The notes below the pieces were generated by a model that saw only the letters and a program-made list of their open reading frames with translations, had not been told where the DNA came from and ran no database searches. From Candidatus Woesearchaeota archaeon (GTDB lineage Archaea > Nanobdellota > Nanobdellia > Woesearchaeales > JACPBV01), in the NCBI GenBank assembly GCA_016188175.1, contig JACPII010000008.1:1-35716 (forward strand): a DNA stretch of 35,716 nt, written 5' to 3'. Every line of letters begins with the position of its first letter. The first letter of the stretch is position 1. Positions 7,386 to 16,700 of the stretch are shown here, one piece after another. Position numbers and translations under genes: made by a program.

Positions 7386-9227
7386 ATGAAGATAAAACCG
7401 GTGCTTGTATCGCTTCTCCTTGTCCTGCCCGTAGCACACTCAGCCATCTCCATCAGCGAAATAATGGCCGCTCCGGAAGGGGAAGATGACTTGAACGAAT
7501 GGGTTGAGCTTTACAACAATGGCTCTGAGCCAATAAACCTATCGGGCTGGATCATCGGCGACCTTGCCGACAACGATACCCTCGAGGGCGGCCTTTTCTT
7601 TGGGCAGGGCGCGATAATTCCGCCAGGCGGGTTCGCCCTCATAACCGACGACAAGACAAGGGTGTACGATAACTTCAACGTCAGCCCTGAAGCGGTTCAC
7701 CTCTACAGCGACGATGCCTCCATCGGCAACGGCCTCAGCAACAACAATGATTCTGTTTTCTTGTTTGACAGCCTTGGCAGCCTCATAGACCAATTCCCCT
7801 ACTCCCGGACAGCATCGGGAAAAAGCATTGTCAGGATAGATGGCGCCCAAGCTCTGGCGTTCCCAACTCCGGGGTTTCCCAACGGGGGAAGCGCTTCAAT
7901 TTCCGACGAAGATTATTGTGACTGGGCTCTTGAGCCTATCCTCAACCAGACTATATTTCCCGACCCCCAGTCATTCTCGTGGAAGATCAGGGCAACAAGG
8001 CTTCAGGGAAACAGAACGTATCTTAATGCGACGGCAGCTATCACCGACCTCTTTGGCTCGACGGTTGCTCAAAATTCACCCTTTACTGACGATCCAGCAA
8101 CATTCCAAAAAACGTCATCGGCATTTAGCCCCAATCTCAAGCCAGGATTTTCCTACCTTCTTTCCGCAGCACTCAGCACCGGATGCAAAGACGTCAATCC
8201 CCAAAACAATAAGGCAGAAAAATCCTTTGCCATCCTCGACAAGCCGAAGGAAAACAGCTCATTCCTCGCCATTGAAAACATACTGGATTTAGGGGAAGAC
8301 AAAAAAGTGGCGTTCGGAGAAAGCATCCGGGTTAGGGTCCTTGCCTACCGGGGAGACACAGGTTCGAAAGTGGTTTCTTTATTCCTTGAGGATGGAAAAG
8401 ACCGCATCAGCAAGCAAAGCTCGTTCTCCGTGGAGGAAAAATTCTCAGAGCAGAGAATTACCATCCCTGTCCAGCTCAAGTTCAACTGCGATGATAAATT
8501 TGATGCAGGGTCCTACACTCTTTCGGTCAAAGGCCTGGGCACAGAAACTTCTTCACGCGTCAAAGTTGAAGAGAACAGGAAGAACCCCTGCCCGGAAAAT
8601 GCCGAAACCCAAAAACCTGTCACCTCAACCCCCCTCGTGGCATTGAAAAAAGTCCCTTCATCCATCCCCGCAAACGGGTCAATCCCCATCTCGGTCGCTA
8701 TCACCAACCCGGGCGATGAAGGGCACCTTATACGCATATGGAGCTATGTCAACCGGGGATCAAAGTCCTACTCAGGAGACCGGGAAGGCAACGTGCAGGA
8801 GATGGTTATTTCTCCAAACAGCAATGAGACGGTAACTCTTACAAACTCAATCGCCGATGCAGACGCAGGGATCTACAGCCTTATGGTCAAATACGAAAAG
8901 GACGGCCAAAAAACACAGCATTCCTTAAGCAGCCCGGTCGTTTTCAAAGGAAACAAGCGGACTACCGGGAAGACCGGAAGCCCTCAAAAGCAAAGCCCCC
9001 AGGAAACGCAAGCGCTTCAAAGCCGGCAAAGCAATACGATGGACCGGCCATTAGTATATTCCCCTGAGCCCCGCCTCCTCTTTGAATCTCCCTCATCAAA
9101 ATCAAAAAAGATTGCACCATTTTTCTTTGCAGGGGCATTGGCCCTGTATGCCTGCATTGCGACGTTCTTTCGAAAGGAGATCACCGCAGGGACAAAGGGC
9201 TCTCCGAAAGGAAGAAAAGAGAAATGA
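7386..9227 (+). CDS. Secreted lamin-tail-domain surface protein
   Basis: 613 residues. A signal peptide (MKIKPVLVSLLLVLPVAHSA) is followed by a lamin-tail domain at about residues 20-140, with the typical ISEIMAAP...NEWVELYNNGSEPINLSGW, GFALITDD and VFLFDSLGSLID. Several beta-sandwich, CARDB-like segments follow (residues about 175-550). A Ser/Gln-rich linker and one C-terminal membrane segment (about 576-594) end in a basic tail. It is probably a cell-surface protein anchored by its C-terminus. The ATG at 7386 is chosen because it begins the signal peptide and follows a GGGGG ribosome binding site; an upstream GTG/TTG-type extension would bury the signal. Confidence 0.8.
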   Translation: MKIKPVLVSLLLVLPVAHSAISISEIMAAPEGEDDLNEWVELYNNGSEPINLSGWIIGDLADNDTLEGGLFFGQGAIIPPGGFALITDDKTRVYDNFNVSPEAVHLYSDDASIGNGLSNNNDSVFLFDSLGSLIDQFPYSRTASGKSIVRIDGAQALAFPTPGFPNGGSASISDEDYCDWALEPILNQTIFPDPQSFSWKIRATRLQGNRTYLNATAAITDLFGSTVAQNSPFTDDPATFQKTSSAFSPNLKPGFSYLLSAALSTGCKDVNPQNNKAEKSFAILDKPKENSSFLAIENILDLGEDKKVAFGESIRVRVLAYRGDTGSKVVSLFLEDGKDRISKQSSFSVEEKFSEQRITIPVQLKFNCDDKFDAGSYTLSVKGLGTETSSRVKVEENRKNPCPENAETQKPVTSTPLVALKKVPSSIPANGSIPISVAITNPGDEGHLIRIWSYVNRGSKSYSGDREGNVQEMVISPNSNETVTLTNSIADADAGIYSLMVKYEKDGQKTQHSLSSPVVFKGNKRTTGKTGSPQKQSPQETQALQSRQSNTMDRPLVYSPEPRLLFESPSSKSKKIAPFFFAGALALYACIATFFRKEITAGTKGSPKGRKEK

Positions 9228-9274
9228 CGAGGTACAATAAAGGAATCAATAAACCGACCCAAACAAAGCAAACC

Positions 9275-9284
9275 TATTTATATT
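9275..9284 (+). promoter_or_regulatory. TATA box for the 9305 gene
   Basis: ATTTATATTT centred about 25 nt before the ATG at 9305 suggests a leaderless transcript. Confidence 0.6.
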
Positions 9285-9304
9285 TCTGATATTTCGACCC
9301 ACTC

Positions 9305-9892
9305 ATGGAAGAAAAGAAAGAATTCCTCCGGTGCAGGGCAATCCTCGAGATACTCGGAAAGCCAAAAGACCACGTTGAAAACACTCGGGACCTCCTTTTG
9401 GGCAGGCTCCGGGATGACCCTACATTGTCCATCCTCAAGGAGTACAGTGCACCGCTTTCGCCGAAAGAAAACACCCTTTTTACAACATATGTGGAGCTCG
9501 AGATGGTCTTTAAGGATCTCACCTCCCTGATTGGCTTTTGCTTTGATTATATGCCTTCCTCGCTCGATATTGAAAAGCCGGCATCGATCTCATTTGAAAA
9601 CCACGAGCTGTCCGCCATCTTAAACGACCTTCAGGCAAAATTGCACAATGTGGATATGGCGGCCAAGACCTTCCGCGCGGAAAGGGACGTCCTGAAAAAA
9701 AATCTCAACCTCATGATGTTGAATACGGTCACTATCCTCAGCAAGATCGGCAAATCGACCCTTGATGAGCTTTCGAAATTCTCCGGCATAGAAAAGGTGC
9801 AATTGGAAAAATTCCTCGATGACAGGGTCAAAGAGGGAGTTATTGAAAAGAACGGCGACCGGTTCCAGATAGCCTCAAAAAAGCAGGTATAG
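9305..9892 (+). CDS. Conserved helical protein with C-terminal winged-helix-like end
   Basis: 195 residues, cytosolic, with no membrane segment. The N-terminal half is helical (EFLRCRAILEILGKPKDHVE, then ELEMVFKDLTSLIGFCFDYM). The middle LSAILNDLQAKLHNVDMAAK is a long helix. The last 50 residues (TVTILSKIGKSTLDELSKFS, then EKVQLEKFLDDRVKEGVIEK) look like a helix-turn-helix or winged helix. I recognise it as the kind of uncharacterised protein conserved in archaea but cannot name a function. Its TAG stop is immediately followed by the structured repeat at 9893. Confidence 0.7.
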   Translation: MEEKKEFLRCRAILEILGKPKDHVENTRDLLLGRLRDDPTLSILKEYSAPLSPKENTLFTTYVELEMVFKDLTSLIGFCFDYMPSSLDIEKPASISFENHELSAILNDLQAKLHNVDMAAKTFRAERDVLKKNLNLMMLNTVTILSKIGKSTLDELSKFSGIEKVQLEKFLDDRVKEGVIEKNGDRFQIASKKQV

Positions 9893-10075
9893 GGAGTTTT
9901 GAATAACCAAAAAAATTTGTTCGAAACTCCAATACAGTAGAAGACGCAATATTGATGCAAAATTTTTGCGTCTTCTGAGCATACCAACTGACACGTTGCA
10001 TAATAATTTGTGCCAGTTGATATGGATTACTTTGAATAATCCCTCATCCAGAGGGTAATTCAAAGTCCCCTATAG
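9893..10075 (+). repeat. Structured 3'-end repeat, family B, copy A (with internal insertion)
   Basis: Begins right after the TAG stop at 9890-9892. Hairpin 1 pairs GAGTTTTGAA with TTCGAAACTC. Hairpin 2 pairs TTGAATAATCCCTC with GAGGGTAATTCAA around the loop ATCCA. The ends are also complementary (TATAGGGA... / ...TCCCCTATAG). Between the hairpins lies about 85 nt absent from copy B (20829-20925). That insert carries two further hairpins: AGAAGACGCAA/TTGCGTCTTCT (9939-9976) and CAACTGACAC/GTGCCAGTTG (about 9985-10019). Confidence 0.75.
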
Positions 10076-10137
10076 AAAACGGAACCCCCACACCCCGGGC
10101 ATCTGCTCCGGAAGAAAACAAAGCCAGACCGTATACC

Positions 10138-11202
10138 ATGTCAAATCTTAAGTACAAGATCGAAGCGCTGCTGTTCTCTTCAGGGAGAAGGATGGCCCTT
10201 GAAGAGCTGGAAAAGCTCACCAAAGCGGCACCTGAAGAGATCCGGGAGAGCATCGCAATCCTCAAAGACGAATACCTCCAGCGGAATTCATCGATCCACA
10301 TCATCGATGATGGGAACTCCTGGAAGCTTACCGTCAAGGACGAGCACCTGGACACCGTCAAGCAGATTGTCACCAAGACTGAGCTGAGCAGGAGCCTACT
10401 GGAGACCCTTGCCGTCATTGCCTTCAAGTATCCCATCAAGCAATCTGACCTCATCAAGCTCCGCACAAACAAAGCGTACGGCCACCTCAGCCAGCTGGAG
10501 GAGCTTGAATACATCACCCGGCAGAAATACGGGAGGACCAACCTCATCAAGCTCGCGCCAAAGTTCTTTGACTATTTTGACCTGCCTGCTGAAAAGCTCA
10601 AAGGCCAGTTTAAGGATTTTGAGGGGATTGCCAACGCTATCAAAGAGAAGGAGCAGGAGATAAAAACCATAAAAAAAGACCGTGAGAAAACATTGAAGGA
10701 GCAGCATAAAAGGCAGCAGCCCCGGGAAATTGGCCTTATCGACGGGCAGGGCGCCACGAGCCCATTAGAAGTTGTCGATGAGGAAAAAGAAGAAACCCCG
10801 CCGGAAGTCGCAGTTGAAGAAGAGCGGATGGGGCCCCTCAAAGTGGTAAATTTTGAGGAAGGATCTCCTGATAGCGAAGAAGAAAGCTTGGGCGAAGATG
10901 CTGCCGGACAGCAAGAGCCGTCCGATGGGGAACGTGCGCCAGAGGAACCCGCTGGGGTTGGCCAGTCCCCCAACGATGAAACCCCAGACGAAACCCGGCA
11001 GGAAGGAACACCGGGCGAAGATGAAGTTTCAAAAAGGGTTGATGCGATGATGAAAGGAAACGGTGAACAGGATCCATCGCCGGAACAGCCCCAGGAGCCT
11101 GAGGAAAAAAACCCCAGGAAGATTGAGGACCTCGACGAATTAACGGAAAAAAGCATCCCCCATACAAGCCCCCGAAGGGAGCAGAAGGGGCTGATCGAGT
11201 GA
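10138..11202 (+). CDS. scpB: Segregation and condensation protein B (ScpB)
   Basis: 354 residues. Residues 1-180 match ScpB: tandem winged helices beginning KYKIEALLFSSGRRMALEEL, with the signature SRSLLETLAVIAFKYPIKQS (about residues 82-101), then GHLSQLEELEYITRQ and FFDYFDLP. ScpB binds SMC-ScpA kleisin complexes and helps compact and segregate chromosomes. The C-terminal 150 residues are an acidic, Glu/Pro-rich, low-complexity tail not found in bacterial ScpB (usually about 200 residues); archaeal members can carry such tails. A zinc-ribbon gene follows after 4 bp and gyrA after that. No scpA or smc is in the window. Confidence 0.9.
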   Translation: MSNLKYKIEALLFSSGRRMALEELEKLTKAAPEEIRESIAILKDEYLQRNSSIHIIDDGNSWKLTVKDEHLDTVKQIVTKTELSRSLLETLAVIAFKYPIKQSDLIKLRTNKAYGHLSQLEELEYITRQKYGRTNLIKLAPKFFDYFDLPAEKLKGQFKDFEGIANAIKEKEQEIKTIKKDREKTLKEQHKRQQPREIGLIDGQGATSPLEVVDEEKEETPPEVAVEEERMGPLKVVNFEEGSPDSEEESLGEDAAGQQEPSDGERAPEEPAGVGQSPNDETPDETRQEGTPGEDEVSKRVDAMMKGNGEQDPSPEQPQEPEEKNPRKIEDLDELTEKSIPHTSPRREQKGLIE

Positions 11203-11206
11203 TCGC

Positions 11207-11404
11207 ATGTATATCTTTGACGTTCGCTGCCCGCATTGCAAAAACCACATGAAGTTCTCTTCACAGGAGATGAACATTGAAAAAAAAAGGAAATCATGCG
11301 TCTATTGCGGAAAAAGTTTCCCCATTAGGCAGAACATCTCTCCAACGGGGCCAAAGCAGCTTAATGCTGAATTCTCAACATTCTCCGTCGAGCCAAAACA
11401 TTAA
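11207..11404 (+). CDS. Small zinc-ribbon protein
   Basis: 65 residues with a four-cysteine zinc ribbon: CPHC at residues 8-11 and CVYC at about 31-34. A basic region (IEKKRKS) and a disordered tail are also present. Such proteins usually bind nucleic acid or a partner. It starts 4 bp after the scpB stop, so it is likely translated with scpB. Confidence 0.7.
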   Translation: MYIFDVRCPHCKNHMKFSSQEMNIEKKRKSCVYCGKSFPIRQNISPTGPKQLNAEFSTFSVEPKH

Positions 11405-11450
11405 AATTTTGGTCTATTAGGCTCTATTAGGGCAAAATTTATTAGTAACC

Positions 11451-11459
11451 TTTATATAT
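11451..11459 (+). promoter_or_regulatory. TATA box for the gyrA operon
   Basis: TTTATATAT lies 39-47 nt before the gyrA ATG. A transcript start near 11480 would leave a short leader holding GAGGGAA as ribosome binding site. Confidence 0.55.
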
Positions 11460-11497
11460 GGTTGGTGCCTGCCTATTGATGAGGGAATTCTAAAAAG

Positions 11498-14005
11498 ATG
11501 GAAACGCCTGCTCCTGAAACTGTTGAAAAAATAGTCCCCAGGATCATCGAAGAGGAGATGAAACAGAGCTATGTAGATTATGCGATGTCCGTCATCGTCG
11601 GACGGGCCCTTCCCGATGTGAGGGACGGGTTAAAGCCGGTCCACCGAAGGATTCTTTTTGCGATGAATGAGCTCGGGCTCCAGCACAACAAGCCGTTTAG
11701 GAAATGCGCAAGGATTGTCGGTGATGTATTAGGTAAATTCCATCCCCACGGCGACGTTGCCGTGTATGATTCGCTGGTGAGGATGGCCCAGGACTTTTCT
11801 TTGCGTTACACCCTGGTGAATGGGCATGGAAATTTTGGAAGCGTGGACGGTGATTCACCTGCCGCCATGCGTTACACAGAAGCGAAGCTCCAGAAGATTG
11901 CCGAAGAGCTCCTCCAGGATATTGACAAGGAAACCGTCCCCTTCCAGGACAACTTCGATGGGTCGCTGAAAGAGCCGGCCGTCCTCCCGTCGAAAATCCC
12001 CAACCTCCTCATCAATGGCTCTTCGGGGATTGCTGTCGGCATGGCAACAAATATCCCGCCCCATAACTTAGGGGAAACGGCCGACGCCGTCGTTGCACTT
12101 CTGGAAAACCCGGACATCTCAATAGAGAGCCTTATGGGATTTGTCAAAGGGCCTGATTTTCCGACGGGAGGCATCATTTGCGGCACCCAGGGGATAAAAG
12201 ATGCCTACACGACCGGCAGGGGAAAAGTGGTCGTGAGGGCAAAGGCCGAAATTGATGAAAAAGAAAACAGGGTTATCATCACAGAGATCCCCTTTGCCGT
12301 AAACAAGGCAGAGCTTATCACCCAGGCTGCGGAATTGGTTGAAGAGGGAAAGATAAAGGGAATCAGCGACATCAGGGATGAATCGGATCGGGAAGGGATG
12401 CGCATCATCTTTGAGTTGAAAAGGGACTCCCAGCCCGATGTTGTCCTTAACCAGCTCTACAAGCACACGAGGCTCCAGGACACCTTTGGAATCGGCATCG
12501 TCGCATTGGTTGGAAATAAGCCGATGCTCTTGACCCTTCGTGACCTGATATTTTATTTTGTTGAGCACCGGAAAGACATCATCTACAAAAGGACCGCATT
12601 CGACTTGCGAAAGGCGGAAGAAAAAGCCCACATTTTGGAAGGCCTCCTGACCGCCCTCAGGGATATTGACGCAACCATCCGGTTGATAAAAGAAAGCAAT
12701 ACCGTTGAGGCAGCGAAAGTCCGATTGATGCGCTCTCTGGTCATTTCCGAAAAGCAGGCTATCGCCATCCTCGATATGAAGCTCCAGAGGCTCACGGCGC
12801 TTGAGCAGGAAGAGATCGCTGAAGAGCATAAAAAACTCCTGGAAACCATCCAAGAGTTAAAGGGCATCCTTGCATCTCCCGAGAAGATCAGGAACATCAT
12901 CAAGGGCGAACTTTCCCAGCTCAAAGAAGAGTACGGGAATGATCGGAAAACGGCAATTATCGGAGAAGAAGCCGAGAGCCTCGCGATGGAAGACCTCATC
13001 AAGCAGGAGCAGATGGTCATTACCATCTCCCACGCAGGATACTGCAAGCGCCAGCCCCTCACCGCCTATAAGCAGCAGCGCCGCGGCGGGAAAGGCATCA
13101 TCGCCCAGGGAACGAAAGAGCTGGACTTTGTTGAAGACCTGTTTATCGCCAACACCCACGCCCATGTGCTGTTTTTCACGAACAAAGGAAGGATACACTG
13201 GCTCAAGGTCTATGAGATTCCCGAAGGCTCCAGGATTTCGCTCGGAAAGCCGGTCATCAATCTTCTTCAGCTCCAGCCCGGGGAAGTGGTCTCTGCATTC
13301 ATCCCCGTCGACCATTTTACCGATAATGAATATCTGGTGATGGCAACAAAGCAGGGAACAGTGAAAAAGACAAGGCTAAGTGAATACAGCAATCCAAGGA
13401 GGGGGGGGATAATAGCCATCACCCTTGAAGAAAGCGATGAGCTCATGAGTGTCGTCAAGACCGACGGGAGCAAAGAGATCATCCTTGCGACAAAAAACGG
13501 CCTCGCGGTGCGATTCAAAGAAACCGATGTCCGGGAGACGGGAAGAAGCGCAAAGGGGGTCAAAGGCGCTACGTTGAAAGAGAATGATGAGATCGTTGCG
13601 ATGGTAGTTGCCACCGACGACAAGGCCTTGCTGACCGTTACGGAAAACGGATTTGGCAAACGCTCACCGATTCAGGAATACCGCCTGATCACCCGGGGCG
13701 GCGTTGGCGTCATCAACATCCTGTGCTCTGAGCGGAATGGGAACGTCGTTGCGGTCAAGGCAGTCGATGAGTCTGATGAGCTGATGTTCATCTCCAAGAA
13801 TGGCATCACGATAAGGACTCCTGTCTCAGGCATTTCCGTTATTGGGCGCGCAACCCAGGGCGTGCGCCTCATGAAGCTCGAGCCCGGTGATAAGGTTGTT
13901 GCTGCTGCAAAGATTGTCGGCGACGAAAAAAGCATTGAAAATGGAAAGCCTGGGCAGGCACCCGGAAATCCTGAAGAGCAGAAGCAACCTGAACCGATGC
14001 CATGA
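11498..14005 (+). CDS. gyrA: DNA gyrase subunit A
   Basis: 835 residues, full length. The breakage-reunion domain has [33 protein letters not shown] and the catalytic Tyr126 in [10 protein letters not shown]. The C-terminal beta-pinwheel carries the GyrA box QRRGGKG (about residue 527), which marks a supercoiling gyrase rather than topoisomerase IV, plus repeated blade motifs ([20 protein letters not shown]). GyrA acts with GyrB to introduce negative supercoils. Gyrase in archaea is of bacterial origin. gyrB is not in this window, so the two subunits are not encoded side by side on this side. A GNAT gene overlaps the stop by 4 bp. Confidence 0.97.
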   Translation: METPAPETVEKIVPRIIEEEMKQSYVDYAMSVIVGRALPDVRDGLKPVHRRILFAMNELGLQHNKPFRKCARIVGDVLGKFHPHGDVAVYDSLVRMAQDFSLRYTLVNGHGNFGSVDGDSPAAMRYTEAKLQKIAEELLQDIDKETVPFQDNFDGSLKEPAVLPSKIPNLLINGSSGIAVGMATNIPPHNLGETADAVVALLENPDISIESLMGFVKGPDFPTGGIICGTQGIKDAYTTGRGKVVVRAKAEIDEKENRVIITEIPFAVNKAELITQAAELVEEGKIKGISDIRDESDREGMRIIFELKRDSQPDVVLNQLYKHTRLQDTFGIGIVALVGNKPMLLTLRDLIFYFVEHRKDIIYKRTAFDLRKAEEKAHILEGLLTALRDIDATIRLIKESNTVEAAKVRLMRSLVISEKQAIAILDMKLQRLTALEQEEIAEEHKKLLETIQELKGILASPEKIRNIIKGELSQLKEEYGNDRKTAIIGEEAESLAMEDLIKQEQMVITISHAGYCKRQPLTAYKQQRRGGKGIIAQGTKELDFVEDLFIANTHAHVLFFTNKGRIHWLKVYEIPEGSRISLGKPVINLLQLQPGEVVSAFIPVDHFTDNEYLVMATKQGTVKKTRLSEYSNPRRGGIIAITLEESDELMSVVKTDGSKEIILATKNGLAVRFKETDVRETGRSAKGVKGATLKENDEIVAMVVATDDKALLTVTENGFGKRSPIQEYRLITRGGVGVINILCSERNGNVVAVKAVDESDELMFISKNGITIRTPVSGISVIGRATQGVRLMKLEPGDKVVAAAKIVGDEKSIENGKPGQAPGNPEEQKQPEPMP

Positions 14006-14538
14006 AAATAAGGGAAGTTCTAATCGGAAGCAGGAAGGATAATGCATTATGGAAAATGATCCGGAAGGAATGGCCGGGAAAAGGCAACGGCGAATTCGAA
14101 GCCAGATTGCGCAGGTGTGCAGGAGATAAAAGGTTCTTTACCGCTGCTGAAGTGATTATTGGCCATCGCAAAGTTATTGGAGGCTGTCGCCTTTCCAATC
14201 ACCCATCATGCCTAACAGGATTCTTGAGAAAATTCCCGTCGCTGAAGAATAAAAACCTCATCCGTGGGGAAGATTTTGTCATTCTCCCGGAAATGCGTGG
14301 AAAGGGGTTAGGGGAAAAGTTCTTAGGCAGGATCAAGAAGAGATATCTCAGAACGTTTGACGGCATCATCTTCCACTCCCGCATGCCCTATGTCCGGGAG
14401 TTTTACCAGAGGCTTGGAGCCGAAGTCCTTTTTGACGGCAGGAAGTTCGGCCAAAGATATTGCAGGGCATTCAAAAAAAATGTTCTGAAGAAGCGAAGCA
14501 TATTCTTGTTCTCCAAGAAACCATCTAAGTTTAAATAA
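14002..14538 (+). CDS. GNAT-family N-acetyltransferase
   Basis: 178 residues. The acetyl-CoA binding motif A is visible as [19 protein letters not shown] (about residues 92-110, R-G-K-G-L-G). A later GNAT-like [16 protein letters not shown] matches the usual beta6-alpha4 region (FYxxxGF). The substrate is unknown. The ATG overlaps the gyrA stop (ATGA), so translation is probably coupled. The C-terminus is very basic ([20 protein letters not shown]), which may favour RNA or ribosome contact (inference). Confidence 0.8.
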   Translation: MKIREVLIGSRKDNALWKMIRKEWPGKGNGEFEARLRRCAGDKRFFTAAEVIIGHRKVIGGCRLSNHPSCLTGFLRKFPSLKNKNLIRGEDFVILPEMRGKGLGEKFLGRIKKRYLRTFDGIIFHSRMPYVREFYQRLGAEVLFDGRKFGQRYCRAFKKNVLKKRSIFLFSKKPSKFK

Positions 14539-14547
14539 TAAAGGAAG

Positions 14548-15723
14548 ATGCAGCCTCTCATGCAAGCCCTTGGCATCTGCCCAAAAGGAATGGAGGATAT
14601 AGCATCCCGGGAAATAAGCGAGGTTATTTCTTCAGCCGCCCGGATAGGGGAAGGCTGCATCACTTTTGAGATCAATGCCCTCGCTGACCTCTGTAAACTG
14701 GCCTATGTCACCCAGTCCCTGGAGAAAGTGCTTTTGCTCATCGCAAAGGTCCCTTTTGATGATAAGGAGAAAGGGCTTGGGTCAATAAAGAAAGAGCTCC
14801 AGAAATTTCAATGGAAAGACTGGCTGGGGAAAAGGACAAGCTTCCGCATCAGCTGCCAGTCAATCAGCGAAAAAGGACTGTCCCTTGATGAGATTTCCGC
14901 AGAACTCGGGTCTATCGTTCGGGAAGTTGTAAAAGAACTGAATAAGTTTACGCCAAAAGTGGACCTTGACCATCCCGACATCATACTCTTTGCGTTCTTC
15001 ACTTCCGATGCCTGCTATCTGGGGGTTGACTTCACGGGAAGGGACCTCCACAAGCGGGAGTACAAGATATTTCCCCATTCTTCCTCCCTCCGGGGCACCA
15101 TTGCCTACGGACTCGTTAGGATTGCGGGCTTTGGAAAAAAAGATGCATTGATGGATCCTTTTGCCCATTCCGGCGAGATCCCCATTGAAGCAGCCTACTT
15201 CCAGGCGAAGATGCCCCTGCAGATGTTTGCGAAAGAGAAATTTGCATTCCTGAAATTGAAGCCGCTGAAAAAATTTGATGCCGGTAAATTCCTTGCTGAG
15301 ATCGATAAGCAGCAGCAGCCCATTAAGAAGGCAACAATATTTTGCGCCGACCCAACCGTCCCGAACCTTACCGCGTGCAAGAAAAATGCCAAGATTGCCG
15401 GACTCCAGAAAGCCATCAATTTTTCACGGATGGACATCGAATGGCTTGACACCAAGTTCAAAAAAGCTTCCATCGACAAGATCATCACCCATCCCCCTGA
15501 GCTCTCCAGGCAGGCGAACCAAAAAGACCGTGAGAAGCTCTATCATGAGTTCTTCTACCAGGCAGAATTCATCTTAAAGAAATCAGGGACAATCACCCTC
15601 ATTGCCAGGGATACGGAACCCTTCAAGGCACCCGCAGAAAAGTATAAGTTCTCCATCATCCATGAGCGGGCCGTATATTCCGGAAAGGAGCCGATGAAAG
15701 TGATAGTTTTTAACAGGCCATAG
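14548..15723 (+). CDS. THUMP-domain RNA methyltransferase (Trm14/RlmL-like)
   Basis: 391 residues. Residues about 1-165 form the N-terminal ferredoxin-like plus THUMP region that binds RNA (start LGICPKGMEDIASREI). Then comes the linker DLHKREYK. The SAM-binding UPF0020 domain has LMDPFAHSGEIPIEAA (about residues 201-216; the usual form is DPxCGSGTIPIEAA). The catalytic motif IV expected as NPPY reads THPPEL (about 312), a clear departure. The family methylates guanine N2 in tRNA or rRNA. The variant motif leaves activity uncertain. It lies 9 bp after the GNAT gene and is likely in the gyrA operon. Confidence 0.8.
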   Translation: MQPLMQALGICPKGMEDIASREISEVISSAARIGEGCITFEINALADLCKLAYVTQSLEKVLLLIAKVPFDDKEKGLGSIKKELQKFQWKDWLGKRTSFRISCQSISEKGLSLDEISAELGSIVREVVKELNKFTPKVDLDHPDIILFAFFTSDACYLGVDFTGRDLHKREYKIFPHSSSLRGTIAYGLVRIAGFGKKDALMDPFAHSGEIPIEAAYFQAKMPLQMFAKEKFAFLKLKPLKKFDAGKFLAEIDKQQQPIKKATIFCADPTVPNLTACKKNAKIAGLQKAINFSRMDIEWLDTKFKKASIDKIITHPPELSRQANQKDREKLYHEFFYQAEFILKKSGTITLIARDTEPFKAPAEKYKFSIIHERAVYSGKEPMKVIVFNRP

Positions 15724-15727
15724 CCGC

Positions 15728-16648
15728 TTAAACGGTAAATTCTCCGTATATGCAGCGCAGCCCAGCGCCCATGTTCACCTTTCCAAGCGGAACAACAACA
15801 ACTTCTATCCCCTTCCCCCGAAGATAGATTCTTTCCTCCGGGTGGATCTCGCTGGTAAAAATGTTACGGCCGTCAACAATAAGGTTGATTCCTTTTCCTC
15901 GTTTTGAAAATTCTTCCCATAGATTACTGGCATCCCAGGCCCTATTTCCATCTGGTGGCGCCTCACCTAAATAGTTCGCGGGATCAGGCTTGTATTCCCT
16001 CAGTTCAAAATTATGGGCCCTTGCTATGTGCTCCAGTTCTTTAAGCCCCTTGAGGGCTTGTTTTTCGCTATCATCCGGCCTGATAAGCCCTGGGCTGCTA
16101 AAGACCCCCGGGCTCCCATAAAGCACCCTTGCAGGATCAACGATTGCGTAATCGCAATCGATATGGCCTGCGCCTATGCTGGTTAGGCTTGGAAGAAAAT
16201 AATAAGGAACGTCCAAACCTGCCGACCTCAGAAATGTTTTCACCCGCCTCTTTTCCGTTGAGAAATCATCTGAAAAGAGAACAAATTCCTTACCCAGGAC
16301 AAAACGGCCGCCGTGCGAACTGCTTTTATCTCGGACGACCTCCAGGGCATAGTTCAGCTCCGAGAGTAATACATCAAGCGGGGATTTTTTCCAAAATTTT
16401 TTCAGAAAAGGATAAGAAAGGCTAGGGTGGACGGCTAAATGGTTCCCCCATTCAGTCATTAAATCTCTTCCATAAATCCTAAGCCCCGTCCCCCATCTTT
16501 CAGAGGCATCCATCTCCTGAACGTGGACACAAAGATGGCCTTTTAAGGCAGCATCAGAAACCTCAAAACTCGCGGACCTTCTGACTATTTCCTCCTCCAT
16601 GGTGTCCTTGGGATTGACCAACGTAACCCGAAAAAGATGCTTTGCCAT
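15728..16648 (-). CDS. Pentein-superfamily (amidinotransferase/deiminase-like) protein
   Basis: 306 residues. Two hallmarks of guanidine-modifying enzymes are present: GAGHIDCDYAIVDPARVLYG with the catalytic-type His-Ile-Asp near residue 160, and a C-terminal nucleophile Cys at residue 299 in MGAGLRCIYGEF. The family includes DDAH, arginine and agmatine deiminases and amidinotransferases. The N-terminal 90 residues (FRVTLVNPKDTMEEEIVRRS) do not look pentein-like and may be a separate domain. The substrate is unknown. Its leaderless start shares an AT-rich box with the divergent RNase P RNA. Confidence 0.65.
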   Translation of the reverse strand: MAKHLFRVTLVNPKDTMEEEIVRRSASFEVSDAALKGHLCVHVQEMDASERWGTGLRIYGRDLMTEWGNHLAVHPSLSYPFLKKFWKKSPLDVLLSELNYALEVVRDKSSSHGGRFVLGKEFVLFSDDFSTEKRRVKTFLRSAGLDVPYYFLPSLTSIGAGHIDCDYAIVDPARVLYGSPGVFSSPGLIRPDDSEKQALKGLKELEHIARAHNFELREYKPDPANYLGEAPPDGNRAWDASNLWEEFSKRGKGINLIVDGRNIFTSEIHPEERIYLRGKGIEVVVVPLGKVNMGAGLRCIYGEFTV

Positions 16649-16670
16649 TTCCTTTGGGAATGAAGATATC

Positions 16671-16679
16671 TTTTTAAAT
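16671..16679. promoter_or_regulatory. Shared bidirectional TATA box
   Basis: TTTTTAAAT is centred about 27 nt from the start codon of the minus-strand pentein gene (16648) and about 26 nt from the 5' end of RNase P RNA (16701). It reads as a TATA box on both strands, and no second box is visible in the 52-bp gap. Confidence 0.55.
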
Positions 16680-16700
16680 GGCTTAGATATTCTCTACCTG

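Noticed and set aside
9888-10075. TATAG at both ends of family B copy A as a target-site duplication
   Set aside because: The same bases are part of the outer inverted repeat, and copy B has no matching flank duplication, so mobility is not shown for this family.
10572-11297. 241-residue serine-rich minus-strand frame
   Set aside because: Antisense of the ScpB acidic tail; long open frames opposite Glu-rich sequence are expected.
12119-12853. 244-residue minus-strand frame inside gyrA
   Set aside because: Antisense of a complete, conserved gyrase A gene.
11498-14005. Topoisomerase IV subunit A (ParC) instead of GyrA
   Set aside because: The intact GyrA box QRRGGKG and full C-terminal pinwheel favour gyrase.
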